64,000 nt of DNA from CAVPDE01 sp963702565 (GTDB lineage Bacteria; Desulfobacterota; DSM-4660; Desulfatiglandales; HGW-15). The stretch is from contig CAVPDE010000008.1 of the NCBI GenBank assembly GCA_963702565.1, positions 60,509 to 124,508 on the forward strand, written 5' to 3'. The notes beneath the pieces are model-generated. The model did no database searches. It saw nothing but the letters and a program-made list of their open reading frames with translations, and was not told the origin of the DNA. Below are positions 24,852 to 33,657 of the stretch, piece after piece. Position 1 is the first letter of the stretch. The number at the start of each line of letters is the position of its first letter. The translations under genes and the position numbers were made by a program.

Positions 24852-25720
24852 AGAAGCTGAAGTTCGGCATTCCCAAAGGAAGCCTGGAAAAGGCGACGAT
24901 CAACCTTTTCGAGAAGTCAGGCTGGAAAATCAATGTCAATGACCGGAGCTATTTTCCGGACATCAACGACGAAAACATCGAGGTCACTCTTTGCAGGGCC
25001 CAGGAGATGTCGCGGTATGTCGAGAACGGCACGATCGACGCCGGGTTGACGGGCAAAGACTGGATACAGGAAAACGAGTCCGACGTGGTGGTCGTAGATG
25101 AGCTTGTCTACTCCAAGGCGAGCCAGAATCCGGCCCGGTGGGTCCTCGCGGTGCCTGCGGATTCCCGGATCAAGAAGATTCAGGACCTCAGGGGCAAGAA
25201 AATTGCCACAGAGCTCGTCCACTTCACCAAGAAGTTCTTCAAGAAAGAGGGCATTGACGTCGTGGTGGAGTTCTCCTGGGGGGCTACGGAAGCGAAGGTG
25301 GTCTCGGGACTGGCGGATGCAATCGTCGAGGTGACGGAGACGGGCAGCACGATCCGCGCCCACGGGCTGCGGATCATCCAGGAGTTGATGACGTCCTGCA
25401 CTCAGCTGATTGCCAACAAGGAATCCTACAGGGATTCGTGGAAAAAGGAGAAGATCCAGCAGATCATTCTCCTTCTCAAAGGCGCGCTGACCGCTGAGAA
25501 GCTGGTGGGGCTCAAGATGAACGTGCCCGAAAAAAAACTCGAGAGAGTCATCCGTCTTCTTCCCAGCCTGAACGCGCCGACCGTGGCAGGCCTGTACCAC
25601 ACCCAATGGTTTTCCGTGGAAACCGTTGTAGAATCCAAGGTCGTCAGAGACTTGATCCCTCAGCTCATTAAAGCCGGAGCAGAGGGGATTATCGAATATC
25701 CTCTTAACAAGGTGATATGA
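24848..25720 (+). CDS. hisG: ATP phosphoribosyltransferase, long form
   Basis: 290 residues, the long HisG form with a C-terminal ACT-like regulatory domain, so no HisZ is needed. The start is KFGIPKGSLEKATINLF. YVENGTIDAGLTGKDWI and the PRPP-binding region near ADAIVEVTETGSTIRAHGL are present. The last ~75 residues (VGLKMNVPEKKLERVIRLLP) form the allosteric domain that binds histidine. It catalyses the first and feedback-inhibited step of histidine synthesis. It overlaps hisI upstream and a TPR lipoprotein downstream by four bases each. Confidence 0.95.
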   Translation: MKKLKFGIPKGSLEKATINLFEKSGWKINVNDRSYFPDINDENIEVTLCRAQEMSRYVENGTIDAGLTGKDWIQENESDVVVVDELVYSKASQNPARWVLAVPADSRIKKIQDLRGKKIATELVHFTKKFFKKEGIDVVVEFSWGATEAKVVSGLADAIVEVTETGSTIRAHGLRIIQELMTSCTQLIANKESYRDSWKKEKIQQIILLLKGALTAEKLVGLKMNVPEKKLERVIRLLPSLNAPTVAGLYHTQWFSVETVVESKVVRDLIPQLIKAGAEGIIEYPLNKVI

Positions 25721-26487
25721 TGAGAAAGAATCTGGGGCTTTTCTTAATGGTTTTCTTGTGCGTGGGGTTGCTCCTCGGGTGCGCGACAACACAGCCGCTT
25801 AACGGCAAGAAGAAGGCGGAGGCCAAGTATCAGCTGGGCAATTCCCTGCTCTACGAGCAGAACTATCAGGGAGCGGTGACCGAACTCAAGGATGCTGTGG
25901 AACTCGATCCGGAGAATCCCAGCTACCACAACAGCCTCGGTCTGGCTTATCAGGGGTTGAGGCTTCCTGAACGAGCGATTCCGCACTACCAGAAGGCGAT
26001 CCAGCTCAAGCCGAATTTCCCGGAGTATGAAAACAACCTGGGCACGGCCTATGCGGCTGCGAGACAATGGGACTTGGCCATCCAGTGGTTTCAGAAGGCC
26101 GCGGACAACTATCTCTATCGGACCCGCCACGTGGCTTATGAGAACCTGGGTTCCGCCTATCACAACAAGGGCGACCACAGGCGGGCGATTGAGAATTATA
26201 AGAAGTCCACGGAGTTCTTTAAAGACTACGCTTCCGCTTACATCAACATGGGGATCTCCTACGAGGCCCTGAAGGAATGGGACAACGCGGCCGCGGCTTA
26301 CAAGAAAGCCACGGAAATTGAACCGGACTCCTCTCTGCCCTACCTTCAGATGGGAGATCTCTACCTGCGGCTCAATCATCAGGAGGCGGCCGTGGAATAC
26401 CTCCTGATCGCCATCAAGAACGATCCGAACGGGCCGTACGGAAAGGCGGCAAGGAGCCTCCTCGCCACGACCAGAAAACCCAAGTGA
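25717..26487 (+). CDS. TPR lipoprotein (PilF/PilW-like)
   Basis: 256 residues. An N-terminal signal (RKNLGLFLMVFLCVGLLLGC) ends in a lipobox, LLLGC, so the mature protein should be lipid-anchored at Cys22. About six tetratricopeptide repeats follow (for example NPSYHNSLGLAYQGLRLPER and SAYINMGISYEALKEWDNA). Such lipoproteins act as periplasmic scaffolds, for instance PilF/PilW for secretin assembly, but no pilus genes are near. The start overlaps the end of hisG. The link is probably positional only. Confidence 0.88.
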   Translation: MMRKNLGLFLMVFLCVGLLLGCATTQPLNGKKKAEAKYQLGNSLLYEQNYQGAVTELKDAVELDPENPSYHNSLGLAYQGLRLPERAIPHYQKAIQLKPNFPEYENNLGTAYAAARQWDLAIQWFQKAADNYLYRTRHVAYENLGSAYHNKGDHRRAIENYKKSTEFFKDYASAYINMGISYEALKEWDNAAAAYKKATEIEPDSSLPYLQMGDLYLRLNHQEAAVEYLLIAIKNDPNGPYGKAARSLLATTRKPK

Positions 26488-26559
26488 GCTGAGAATGCCA
26501 GACGAGGCTGGCTCACAATCGTTGCCCGCGCTGCTTCGCCAGCTTCAGAGGATTCTAGC

Positions 26560-26690
26560 AACGAACCGTAGAATATCGAATAACGAATAACGAACGCCGA
26601 AGGAAACCCCAGAATAGATTTAACTTCATCATTCGAAATTCTTTCTTCGACATTCGACATTCGTTTTTCAAAAATTCAAAATTGTTCAGG
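26560..26690. repeat. Inverted-repeat filler (CGAATAACGAATAACG / CGACATTCGACATTCG)
   Basis: The left half carries GAATATCGAATAACGAATAA and the right half CATTCGAAATTC and TTCGACATTCGACATTCG, short words repeated and inverted. It fills the gap between the TPR lipoprotein and the aminotransferase. No gene is seen. Confidence 0.6.
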
Positions 26691-26726
26691 GCTAAAGGCC
26701 TACACTGGAAGAAAGGAATTGCATGG

Positions 26727-27872
26727 ATGAATGATGTTGCTGAAAGGGCAATGAAGATCCCGCCCTTCATTGTCATGGACGTGCTTGAAAGGGCTCAGGC
26801 CCTTGAAAGGCAAGGCCGGAGAATCATTCATCTGGAAGTGGGCGAACCGGATTTCCCCACGCCGGAGTGCATCTGTGAAATGGCGAGCAAAGCCATTTGC
26901 GACGGGTTGACCCACTACACCCACAGCCTGGGCTTGATCGAGCTGCGGGAGGCCATCTGCGGGCATTACGCCGAGAAGTATGGGGTGAAGGTCCATCCGG
27001 ACCAGGTCGTTATCACCTCAGGCACTTCCCCGGCTCTGTTCATGATTTTTGCAGCGCTTCTGGATCGGGACGAGGAAATCATTATTTCCGATCCGCACTA
27101 TCCCTGCTATCCCAACTTCGCCACCTTTCTCGGAGCCAAACCGGTGTGCGTGAACGTTTTCGAGGAAGAGGGATTTCAGTACAAGGCCGAGGAGATCAGA
27201 GAAAAAATCACGCCCAGAACCAAGGCCATTCTGGTCAACTCGCCTTCCAATCCCACGGGCATGTTGCTCTCCCCCGAACGGATGTCCCAGATCGCGCAAA
27301 TCGGTCCCTACGTCATCTCCGATGAAATCTATCACGGCCTGGTGTACGGGAAAAAGGAGCATTCCATTCTCGAGTTCACCGACAAGGCGTTTGTCCTGAA
27401 CGGATTCTCCAAGGCTTTTGCCATGACGGGCTGGCGCCTCGGATACATCCTTGCGCCGCCGGATTTTGTTCGACCCCTCCAGAAGATCCATCAGAACTTC
27501 TTCATCTCCGCAGGAAGCGTCTCCCAGTGGGCCGGGCTGGCTGCGCTCAGAAACGCGGCTTCCGACGTGGAGCGGATGCGAAGGACGTATGATGAAAGGC
27601 GGAAATTCCTGATCCAGCGGCTCAGGGAACTTGGCTTTGCCTTGAAGGTTGAGCCGGAGGGAGCCTTCTACTTCTTCTTGAACGTCCGCCATCTGTCTCA
27701 GAATTCCTATGACCTGGCCTTCGACATCCTTGAAAAGGCCGGCGTGGGGGTTTCACCGGGGATTGATTTCGGAGAGAATTCAGAAGGCTATATCCGGATC
27801 TCCTATGCGAATTCCCTCGAAAACATCATGGAAGGGCTGGACCGCATCGAAGGGTACCTGAGGAGCCGGTAA
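26727..27872 (+). CDS. Class I/II PLP-dependent aminotransferase
   Basis: 381 residues from ATG 26727 (MNDVAERAMKIPPF), with AAAGGAA nine bases upstream. HLEVGEPDFPTPE, VITSGTSPALF, ILVNSPSNPTGM and YVISDEIYHGLVYG are fold-type I features. The PLP lysine is in NGFSKAFAMTGWRLGYI. It resembles AspC/AlaT-like enzymes that transaminate aspartate, alanine or aromatic amino acids; the exact substrate is not readable. It ends overlapping the engB ATG by one base (TAATG), so the two are probably co-transcribed. Confidence 0.9.
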   Translation: MNDVAERAMKIPPFIVMDVLERAQALERQGRRIIHLEVGEPDFPTPECICEMASKAICDGLTHYTHSLGLIELREAICGHYAEKYGVKVHPDQVVITSGTSPALFMIFAALLDRDEEIIISDPHYPCYPNFATFLGAKPVCVNVFEEEGFQYKAEEIREKITPRTKAILVNSPSNPTGMLLSPERMSQIAQIGPYVISDEIYHGLVYGKKEHSILEFTDKAFVLNGFSKAFAMTGWRLGYILAPPDFVRPLQKIHQNFFISAGSVSQWAGLAALRNAASDVERMRRTYDERRKFLIQRLRELGFALKVEPEGAFYFFLNVRHLSQNSYDLAFDILEKAGVGVSPGIDFGENSEGYIRISYANSLENIMEGLDRIEGYLRSR

Positions 27873-28450
27873 TGGACGCTGCCTTCATAAAGAGCGCTTT
27901 TCAAAAGGACCAGTACCCTCCGGCAGACAAACCTGAACTGGCCTTTGCAGGCCGATCCAATGTGGGCAAGAGCTCCCTCCTGAATGCCCTCGTGAGCAGG
28001 AAAAACCTGGCCAGGGCAGGTTCCACCCCCGGCAGAACCCAGGCCCTCAATTTCTTCCGCGTCAATGACCGCTTCACCTTTGTCGACTTGCCCGGCTACG
28101 GGTATGCCCGGGTCTCGCTTGAAGTGAAAAAGACGTGGCGCGGGATGGTGGAGACCTATCTCCGGAGCCGGCCGAACCTGGAAGCCGTGGTTGTGATCGT
28201 CGACATCCGGAGGGATCTTGAGGAAGACGACAGGCGCCTGATGGAGTGGCTGAAACTGGAGGGGAAAAACGTCATTCCGGTCCTGACCAAGGTCGACAAG
28301 CTCACCCGAAGGGAGAGAGAGTCAAGGGTTCGCAAGATGGTGAACGACCTCTCCGGAATCGTTTCTCAAAAGCCCATCCTCTTTTCCGCCAAGACCGGAG
28401 AAGGCCGCAAGGAAGTCTGGGACCGGTTCCTCAGCTTGTTGAAGGCTTGA
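27872..28450 (+). CDS. engB: Ribosome biogenesis GTP-binding protein EngB (YihA/YsxC)
   Basis: 192 residues, standard length. G1 GRSNVGKSSLLNAL, a G2 threonine in GSTPGRTQALNFF, G3 DLPGYGYA, G4 TKVDK and G5 FSAKTGEG are all present. EngB is an essential small GTPase for 50S subunit assembly. Its last 20 bases overlap the end of the convergent response-regulator gene on the other strand. Confidence 0.96.
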   Translation: MDAAFIKSAFQKDQYPPADKPELAFAGRSNVGKSSLLNALVSRKNLARAGSTPGRTQALNFFRVNDRFTFVDLPGYGYARVSLEVKKTWRGMVETYLRSRPNLEAVVVIVDIRRDLEEDDRRLMEWLKLEGKNVIPVLTKVDKLTRRERESRVRKMVNDLSGIVSQKPILFSAKTGEGRKEVWDRFLSLLKA

Positions 28451-29807
28451 GGCTTTCCAGGCCATAGGCTTTGATCTTCTTGTGCAGATTGCTTCTCTCA
28501 ATGCCGATGGCATCCGCGGTGTGGGACACATTCCACTTGAACTCCTGAAGCTTGGAAGCGATGAAGGCTTTTTCAAAATTCTCTTTCGCCTCTTTGAAGG
28601 AGCCGGCTTTCAGGGTAGAGGTCAGTGTGGTTTCCGCATCGGCTTGCTTGTTGAAGGGGGCAGGGATGTCCTCGGCTCGCACTTCCTTTGCCTGGGTCAT
28701 GATCACCAGCCTTTCCACCAGATTTCTGAGTTCCCGGATGTTCCCGGGCCAGTGATATCGCTTCAGCGCCTGAAGCGCCTCCTCAGAGAACTCTTTGGGT
28801 GCCGTTTTGGTGTTGAGAGCCATCTCTTTCAGAAATTCTTTGACCAGGGGAGGGAGGTCTTCAGTGCGCTCTCTGAGCGGTGGAACCCGGATGGGAATGA
28901 CATTCAGGCGGAAGTACAGATCGTCCCTGAACCGGCCTTTTTCGATCTCCGCCTCCAGATCCTTGTTGGTGGCGGCGATGACCCGGACATCCACGTGGAT
29001 GGTCCTTGAGCCGCCGACCCTTTCGAATTTCTGCTCCTGAAGGATTCTGAGCGTCTTGGATTGTGCTTTGAGGCTCATGTCCCCGATCTCGTCTAGGAAC
29101 AGAGTGCCTTCGTGGGCAAGATCGAATTTGCCTTTTTTCATGGCGGTGGCGCCGGTGAAGGCGCCCCGTTCATGCCCGAAGAGCTCGCTCTCGATCAGTT
29201 CTTCGGGAATGGCCGCACAGTTCACTTCGACCATGGGTTTGAGGCTGCGTTTGCTGAGCCGGTGAATGGCGCGGGCCACCAGTTCTTTGCCGGTTCCGTT
29301 CTCGCCTGAAATGAGAACCCAGGCGTTGGTCGGGGCCACGATTTTGATCTGCTCTTTGAGCTGCCGGACGGGGTCGCTGTCACCGGTGAGGTTGTATTTG
29401 TCTTTGGTCTGCTCCCTGAGCAGGTGAATCTCTTCCTCCAGCCTGGAGTACCCCACGGCATTGTTGATCACCAACAGAAGTTTCTCAATGGAAAGGGGCT
29501 TTTCAATGAAGTCGTAGGCGCCGAGCTTGGTGGCCCTGACCGCGGTCTCGATGGTGCCGTGACCCGACATCATCACCACCTGCAGTTCGGAGTGAGACTC
29601 TTTGATCTTGATCAGGGTCTCGATGCCGTCCATGCCGGGCATCCAGATATCCAGCAGGACGATGTCGGGCATCAGTTCGTCGATCTTTTCCAGCGCCGAA
29701 GATCCGCTGTCGGTGCTGATCACTTCAAATCCCTCGTCGGTCAGAATGCCCTGCAGGGACTGGATGATGCTCACCTCATCATCCACGATCAAAACAGTCC
29801 TTGCCAT
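28431..29807 (-). CDS. Sigma-54-dependent NtrC-family response regulator
   Basis: 458 residues from ATG 29807 (GAGGTGAC upstream). Receiver domain 1-120 has the phospho-acceptor Asp in DIVLLDIWMPGMDG and a conserved Lys in DFIEKPLS. An AAA+ domain follows with Walker A SGENGTGKELVARAIH, the sigma54-contacting GAFTGA loop in ELFGHERGAFTGATA and arginine fingers. The C-terminal Fis-type HTH is VSHTADAIGIERSNLHKKIK. No histidine kinase gene is adjacent. It is the last gene of the lysS-lpxB run, five bases after lpxB, so it is probably an orphan controlling envelope or stress genes. Confidence 0.93.
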   Translation of the reverse strand: MARTVLIVDDEVSIIQSLQGILTDEGFEVISTDSGSSALEKIDELMPDIVLLDIWMPGMDGIETLIKIKESHSELQVVMMSGHGTIETAVRATKLGAYDFIEKPLSIEKLLLVINNAVGYSRLEEEIHLLREQTKDKYNLTGDSDPVRQLKEQIKIVAPTNAWVLISGENGTGKELVARAIHRLSKRSLKPMVEVNCAAIPEELIESELFGHERGAFTGATAMKKGKFDLAHEGTLFLDEIGDMSLKAQSKTLRILQEQKFERVGGSRTIHVDVRVIAATNKDLEAEIEKGRFRDDLYFRLNVIPIRVPPLRERTEDLPPLVKEFLKEMALNTKTAPKEFSEEALQALKRYHWPGNIRELRNLVERLVIMTQAKEVRAEDIPAPFNKQADAETTLTSTLKAGSFKEAKENFEKAFIASKLQEFKWNVSHTADAIGIERSNLHKKIKAYGLESLKPSTS

Positions 29808-29811
29808 AAGG

Positions 29812-30981
29812 TCACCTCTTTTTGGTCTCTCCACCGGTTGGGGAGGCTTCGATCATCTCAAGGGCGATCCGGGCGGTTCTCTCGGAGGCGCCGCCTCGGC
29901 CGAGCGTTTCTCTGAGTGCACGGAGTTTTCTTACCATATTCCTGCGCCTGTCGTCATGATCAAGAATGTCCATCGCCTCCCGAGCCAGCCGCTCCGGGGT
30001 CACGTCGCCCTGAATCAACTCGGGAACCACCTCTTCGCCGGCCACCAGGTTGACCAGCCCGATGAAGGGGACCGAAATCACCCTCCGTCCGATCCAGTAA
30101 CTGAGAGAGGAGACGCGGTAGACGATGACCATGGGAGTCTCCAGGATCGCGGCTTCCAGGGTCGCTGTGCCTGAAGCGACCAGGGCCAGGTCGCAGGCTT
30201 TCAGCACGCGGTAGACATCCCCCTGGGTCACTTGAACGTCAAGGGAGGATTTCTGGAGGAGCCCGTCAAGAAGTTCGGACGCAATGGTCGATGCCCGTGG
30301 CAGGAGACACTTCAGGCGGGCGTGCGTGGAACGAATTTTCTCGGCTGCCTCGATCATCACGGGGAGGAGGTTGGCGACTTCCTCTTTTCGGCTTCCCGGC
30401 AAAAGCGCGAGCACGGGAGAGGCCTGGTCGAGGCCGAGTTCCATGCGCACCTTCTTCCCGTCCAAATCCGCGGGGATCTCTTCCAGGAGAGGGTGGCCGA
30501 CGTGCTCGACCTGAAGTCCCCGCTGCCCGTAGAAGTCTTTTTCAAAGGGCAGGATGACGGCCATACGGTCCACGCAGCGCCGGATGGTCTCGACCCGGCC
30601 TTTTCGCCAGGCCCACACCTGGGGGCTGATGTAATACAGCACAGGGACCTGGAACCGCTTTGCCGCGCGGGCAAGTCTCAGGTTGAAGTCCGGGTAGTCC
30701 AAGAGAATGAGCAGGAGCGGCCGGTCTTTCCGGAGAATGGTTTTGAGCGTCAGGTAGGCTCGCGTGAGCGTGGCCAGTCGCGAGACAACCTCCGTCAGGC
30801 CCACGACGGCCATGTCGGAGGAATCGAAGAGAATCCGAACGCCGGCCTCCTGCAGGCGCGAGCCGCCGATGCCCCAGAAGGTCAACCCCGGGTCGAGCCG
30901 TTTCAGAGCGGCGACCAAGTGGGACCCGTGGAGGTCTGCGGACGCTTCTCCTGCAACAATGAGCACAAGTCTTGAATTCAC
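29812..30981 (-). CDS. lpxB: Lipid-A-disaccharide synthase
   Basis: 389 residues from GTG 30981, chosen because MNSRLVLIVAGEASADLHGS begins the family there and the codon follows the upstream stop by 4 bases; the frame itself is open much farther. Family segments are FWGIGGSRLQEAG, LLLDYPDFNLRLA, YYISPQVWAWRKGR, LALLPGSRKEEV and ASGTATLEAAILETPMVIVY. LpxB joins UDP-2,3-diacylglucosamine and lipid X into the tetra-acylated disaccharide at the inner membrane. It works directly after LpxI in this operon. Confidence 0.95.
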   Translation of the reverse strand: MNSRLVLIVAGEASADLHGSHLVAALKRLDPGLTFWGIGGSRLQEAGVRILFDSSDMAVVGLTEVVSRLATLTRAYLTLKTILRKDRPLLLILLDYPDFNLRLARAAKRFQVPVLYYISPQVWAWRKGRVETIRRCVDRMAVILPFEKDFYGQRGLQVEHVGHPLLEEIPADLDGKKVRMELGLDQASPVLALLPGSRKEEVANLLPVMIEAAEKIRSTHARLKCLLPRASTIASELLDGLLQKSSLDVQVTQGDVYRVLKACDLALVASGTATLEAAILETPMVIVYRVSSLSYWIGRRVISVPFIGLVNLVAGEEVVPELIQGDVTPERLAREAMDILDHDDRRRNMVRKLRALRETLGRGGASERTARIALEMIEASPTGGETKKR

Positions 30982-30985
30982 GGGA

Positions 30986-31957
30986 TCAGCAAACGGCCTG
31001 AAATTTTCTGGAACCCTTCTCGATTTGATCGATGATTGCCAGGGCGTATTGAAGCGCTCGACGTCCGTCATGACCGGAAACAACCGGTTCAGACCCTTCG
31101 AGAACGGCACCGATGAAGGAAGCGATCTGGTCCGCCAGGGGATCGCGGCCAGGGAACTGGAGCCTGTTCGAAGTGACCTGGGCGAAGTTGTTGGCATCTC
31201 TCAGAACGCCGTCGAGTTTTGTAACGGTCAACTCCCTTTTGAGGCAGTTGACGGACATGTAGGCGTCCTGCTGAAAGATCCGAATTTTCCGCAGGGCCTT
31301 GTCCGACACCCGGCTTGCGGTCAGGTTGCCCACGGTTCCGTTTTCAAAAATCAACCGCGCATTGGCGATATCCGTCTTGCCGGTGAGCACGGACATGCCG
31401 ACCGCGTGAAGCTCCTTCACCTCGGAGCGGACGATGTGAAGGATAATGTCCAGGTCGTGGATCATGAGGTCTAGAACCACGTCCACGTCCGTTCCCCTGG
31501 GAGTGAAGACATTCATCCGGTGAGATTCAATGAACACAGGGCAGGTCAGAAGGGTTTCCATCTCGACGACCGCGGGATTGAACCGTTCCACGAGGCCGAC
31601 TTGAAGCACCAGTCCTTTAGCCTGAGCCATACGAATCAGGGTGTCCGCCGGTTCGATGAGGTAAGTGATCGGTTTTTCCACGAGGAGATGAACGCCTGCC
31701 GAGAGCACGTCCTTGGCCACTTCGTAGTGCTTTTCCGTGGGCACGGCCAAGCTGACCGCCTCCACCTGCGACAGGAGATCATGGTGGTCGGGGTAAGCCG
31801 TTGTCCCGTATCGGTCGGCGATCAGCTCCGCGCGGGCGGAATCACTATCCACAATGCCGATGAGATCCGCTGCAGGGATGGCCTTATACTTCTGGACGTG
31901 GTACTCTCCGAGATGGCCGACTCCGATCACACCCACTCTGATGCGCTTCTGCTTCAA
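30986..31957 (-). CDS. Gfo/Idh/MocA-family oxidoreductase in the lipid A operon
   Basis: 323 residues. The NAD(P)-binding N-terminus VGVIGVGHLGEYHVQKYKAI and VSLAVPTEKHYEVAKDVL with VEKPI (the conserved Lys of the family) are clear. The C-terminal beta domain includes DVVLDLMIHDLDIILHIV. It lies between lpxI and lpxB, tightly spaced to lpxB. GnnA, which oxidises UDP-GlcNAc at C3 to build amide-linked lipid A, is of this family and also lies in lpx clusters, but the partner aminotransferase GnnB is not present here. A role in lipid A precursor modification is plausible and unproven. Confidence 0.85.
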   Translation of the reverse strand: MKQKRIRVGVIGVGHLGEYHVQKYKAIPAADLIGIVDSDSARAELIADRYGTTAYPDHHDLLSQVEAVSLAVPTEKHYEVAKDVLSAGVHLLVEKPITYLIEPADTLIRMAQAKGLVLQVGLVERFNPAVVEMETLLTCPVFIESHRMNVFTPRGTDVDVVLDLMIHDLDIILHIVRSEVKELHAVGMSVLTGKTDIANARLIFENGTVGNLTASRVSDKALRKIRIFQQDAYMSVNCLKRELTVTKLDGVLRDANNFAQVTSNRLQFPGRDPLADQIASFIGAVLEGSEPVVSGHDGRRALQYALAIIDQIEKGSRKFQAVC

Positions 31958-32034
31958 TCCCTGACACTCTCCACAGTACCGTTTGTGAAACAGGAAGGGC
32001 CCCTCGGTCCTGAAGGTCCCGGTCTCTTACAGAG

Positions 32035-32865
32035 CTAAAGCGACACAATGACAATCCTCGATCGATCAGCATATGAAATCATGCCGGGTTTGTCAAAGAT
32101 CAAAGTTTTCCCCGCCTCGATCGCCAGGACCGAGGCCTTCACCTGGGCCATCACCTCAATCGTGTCCGGGCCCACGGCCGGCACATCGAACCGCATATCC
32201 TGGTTCGGCTTGCTGACTTTCACCACAACCGCCTTTTCCTTTGCGAGCTTCCCTCCCCGAAGGATGGTCTCATTCGTGCCCTCGATGGCCTCCATGGCGA
32301 GAACCGTTTTTCTCCTCACCACGACGCACTGGCCGATGTCCAGGCGGCCGAGCTCCTTGGCGATTTTCCATCCGAACTCCACATCCTCCCGCTCCTCCTG
32401 GTTCGGCTTCCTGCGGGTCAGGTTCCCGCGGGGAGCCAGCAGTTCCGGCAGATGTTCAGCGGAACTGACAATGTGAATTCCCTCCCTTTGAAGTTCCCCG
32501 GCGACCGCTCGCAGGATGTCGTCGTCGTGGAAGATGGCCAGCTTGGACATGAGGGTCAGGCCTCTCAGATCGGGCCGGACGTTCTCAAACATCTTCTTCT
32601 TGTTGATCGTGCCCGCCATCACGGTCTTGGTGACGCCGGCTTTCTTGAGGACCTTGAGGAGGTGGCCGAGCTGTCCCAGTTTGATCCATGCGATCTCGTC
32701 GACTTTTTCAGCAAGAAGGGGATCGGTTTCGCCCTCGTGGGCCACGGCGACCACACGCAATCCTTTGTCCCTGGCGGCGTCCGCCACCATGAGAGGAAAC
32801 ACGCCTCCTCCTGCAATCAATCCCAGGGCTTCCTTTTCCTGGAGTTTTTGGGTGTCCGCCTTCAC
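32035..32865 (-). CDS. lpxI: UDP-2,3-diacylglucosamine pyrophosphatase LpxI
   Basis: 276 residues of the DUF1009/LpxI family. It starts EALGLIAGGGVFPLMVADAA and has the conserved VMAGTINKKKMFENVRPDLR, GKIAKELGRLDIGQCVVV-like and KVSKPNQDMRFDVPAVGPDT segments. LpxI hydrolyses UDP-diacylglucosamine to lipid X and UMP and replaces LpxH in alpha- and delta-proteobacteria. Its start overlaps the lpxA stop by four bases, so the two are co-translated. Confidence 0.94.
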   Translation of the reverse strand: MKADTQKLQEKEALGLIAGGGVFPLMVADAARDKGLRVVAVAHEGETDPLLAEKVDEIAWIKLGQLGHLLKVLKKAGVTKTVMAGTINKKKMFENVRPDLRGLTLMSKLAIFHDDDILRAVAGELQREGIHIVSSAEHLPELLAPRGNLTRRKPNQEEREDVEFGWKIAKELGRLDIGQCVVVRRKTVLAMEAIEGTNETILRGGKLAKEKAVVVKVSKPNQDMRFDVPAVGPDTIEVMAQVKASVLAIEAGKTLIFDKPGMISYADRSRIVIVSL

Positions 32866-33635
32866 CGCAGAACTCCCCGTTTTGAGGACTCCAGGAAATC
32901 GAGGAGCATGTCGAGTTCGGGAAAAGGCTGCAACTCCTGTCTCGCTTTTTTCACTCCTTCGTTGAACAGGGTGTTCTCCCTCCAGATGAGGCTGTAAGCC
33001 TTCTTGAGGCCGTCCAGCTTCTCCTTGGAAAAACCGAGGCGCTGGAGCCCTTTCCGGTTGACCCCGTAGAGCTTTGCCCTGGGCCCAGCCACGATCATGA
33101 AAGGGGGCGCATCCCGATCGACACCCGTCTTGCCCCCGAGGAAAGCGTAAGCCCCTATTCTCACAAATTGGTGAACCGCAGCCAGACCGCCGAGAATCGC
33201 GTAATCCCCCACGGAGACGTGACCGCCGAGGGTGGCCACATTCGACATGATGATCCTGTTTCCCAGGACGCAGTCGTGGGCCACGTGGGCATAGGCCATG
33301 AGGTAATTGTCGCTGCCGATGATCGTGACCCGGTCCTGTTTGGTGGTCGCCCTGTTCACGGTCACGAACTCCCGTAGGATGTTGCCGTCGCCGATTTTCA
33401 CGGCCGTGTCTTCACCGCGGTACCCGATATCCTGCGGCGGAGACCCGATGGATACAAAAGGAGAGAGCTGGTTTCTTTCCCCGATCTCCGTGCGTCCTTC
33501 GATCACCACGTGAGAAGCCAGGATCGTGTCGCGGCCGATTTTCACGTGATCGTGAACCACACAGTAGGGGCCGACTTGAACCCCCTCCGCCAACTCCGCG
33601 CGAGGACTGACCACTGCTGTAGGATGGATTTTCAT
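32862..33635 (-). CDS. lpxA: UDP-N-acetylglucosamine acyltransferase
   Basis: 257 residues from ATG 33635 (MKIHPTAVVSPRAELAEGVQ). Left-handed beta-helix hexapeptide repeats fill residues 1-190. The catalytic histidine lies in MAYAHVAHDCVLGNR, followed by GLAAVHQFVRIGAYAFLGG and a C-terminal helical domain (NRKGLQRLGFSKEKLDGLKK). It transfers the first 3-hydroxyacyl chain from ACP to UDP-GlcNAc. The open frame extends upstream to 33692 but is not conserved there. It lies between fabZ and lpxI. Confidence 0.96.
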   Translation of the reverse strand: MKIHPTAVVSPRAELAEGVQVGPYCVVHDHVKIGRDTILASHVVIEGRTEIGERNQLSPFVSIGSPPQDIGYRGEDTAVKIGDGNILREFVTVNRATTKQDRVTIIGSDNYLMAYAHVAHDCVLGNRIIMSNVATLGGHVSVGDYAILGGLAAVHQFVRIGAYAFLGGKTGVDRDAPPFMIVAGPRAKLYGVNRKGLQRLGFSKEKLDGLKKAYSLIWRENTLFNEGVKKARQELQPFPELDMLLDFLESSKRGVLR

Positions 33636-33657
33636 CTGGGTTTTTGACCGACTTCTC

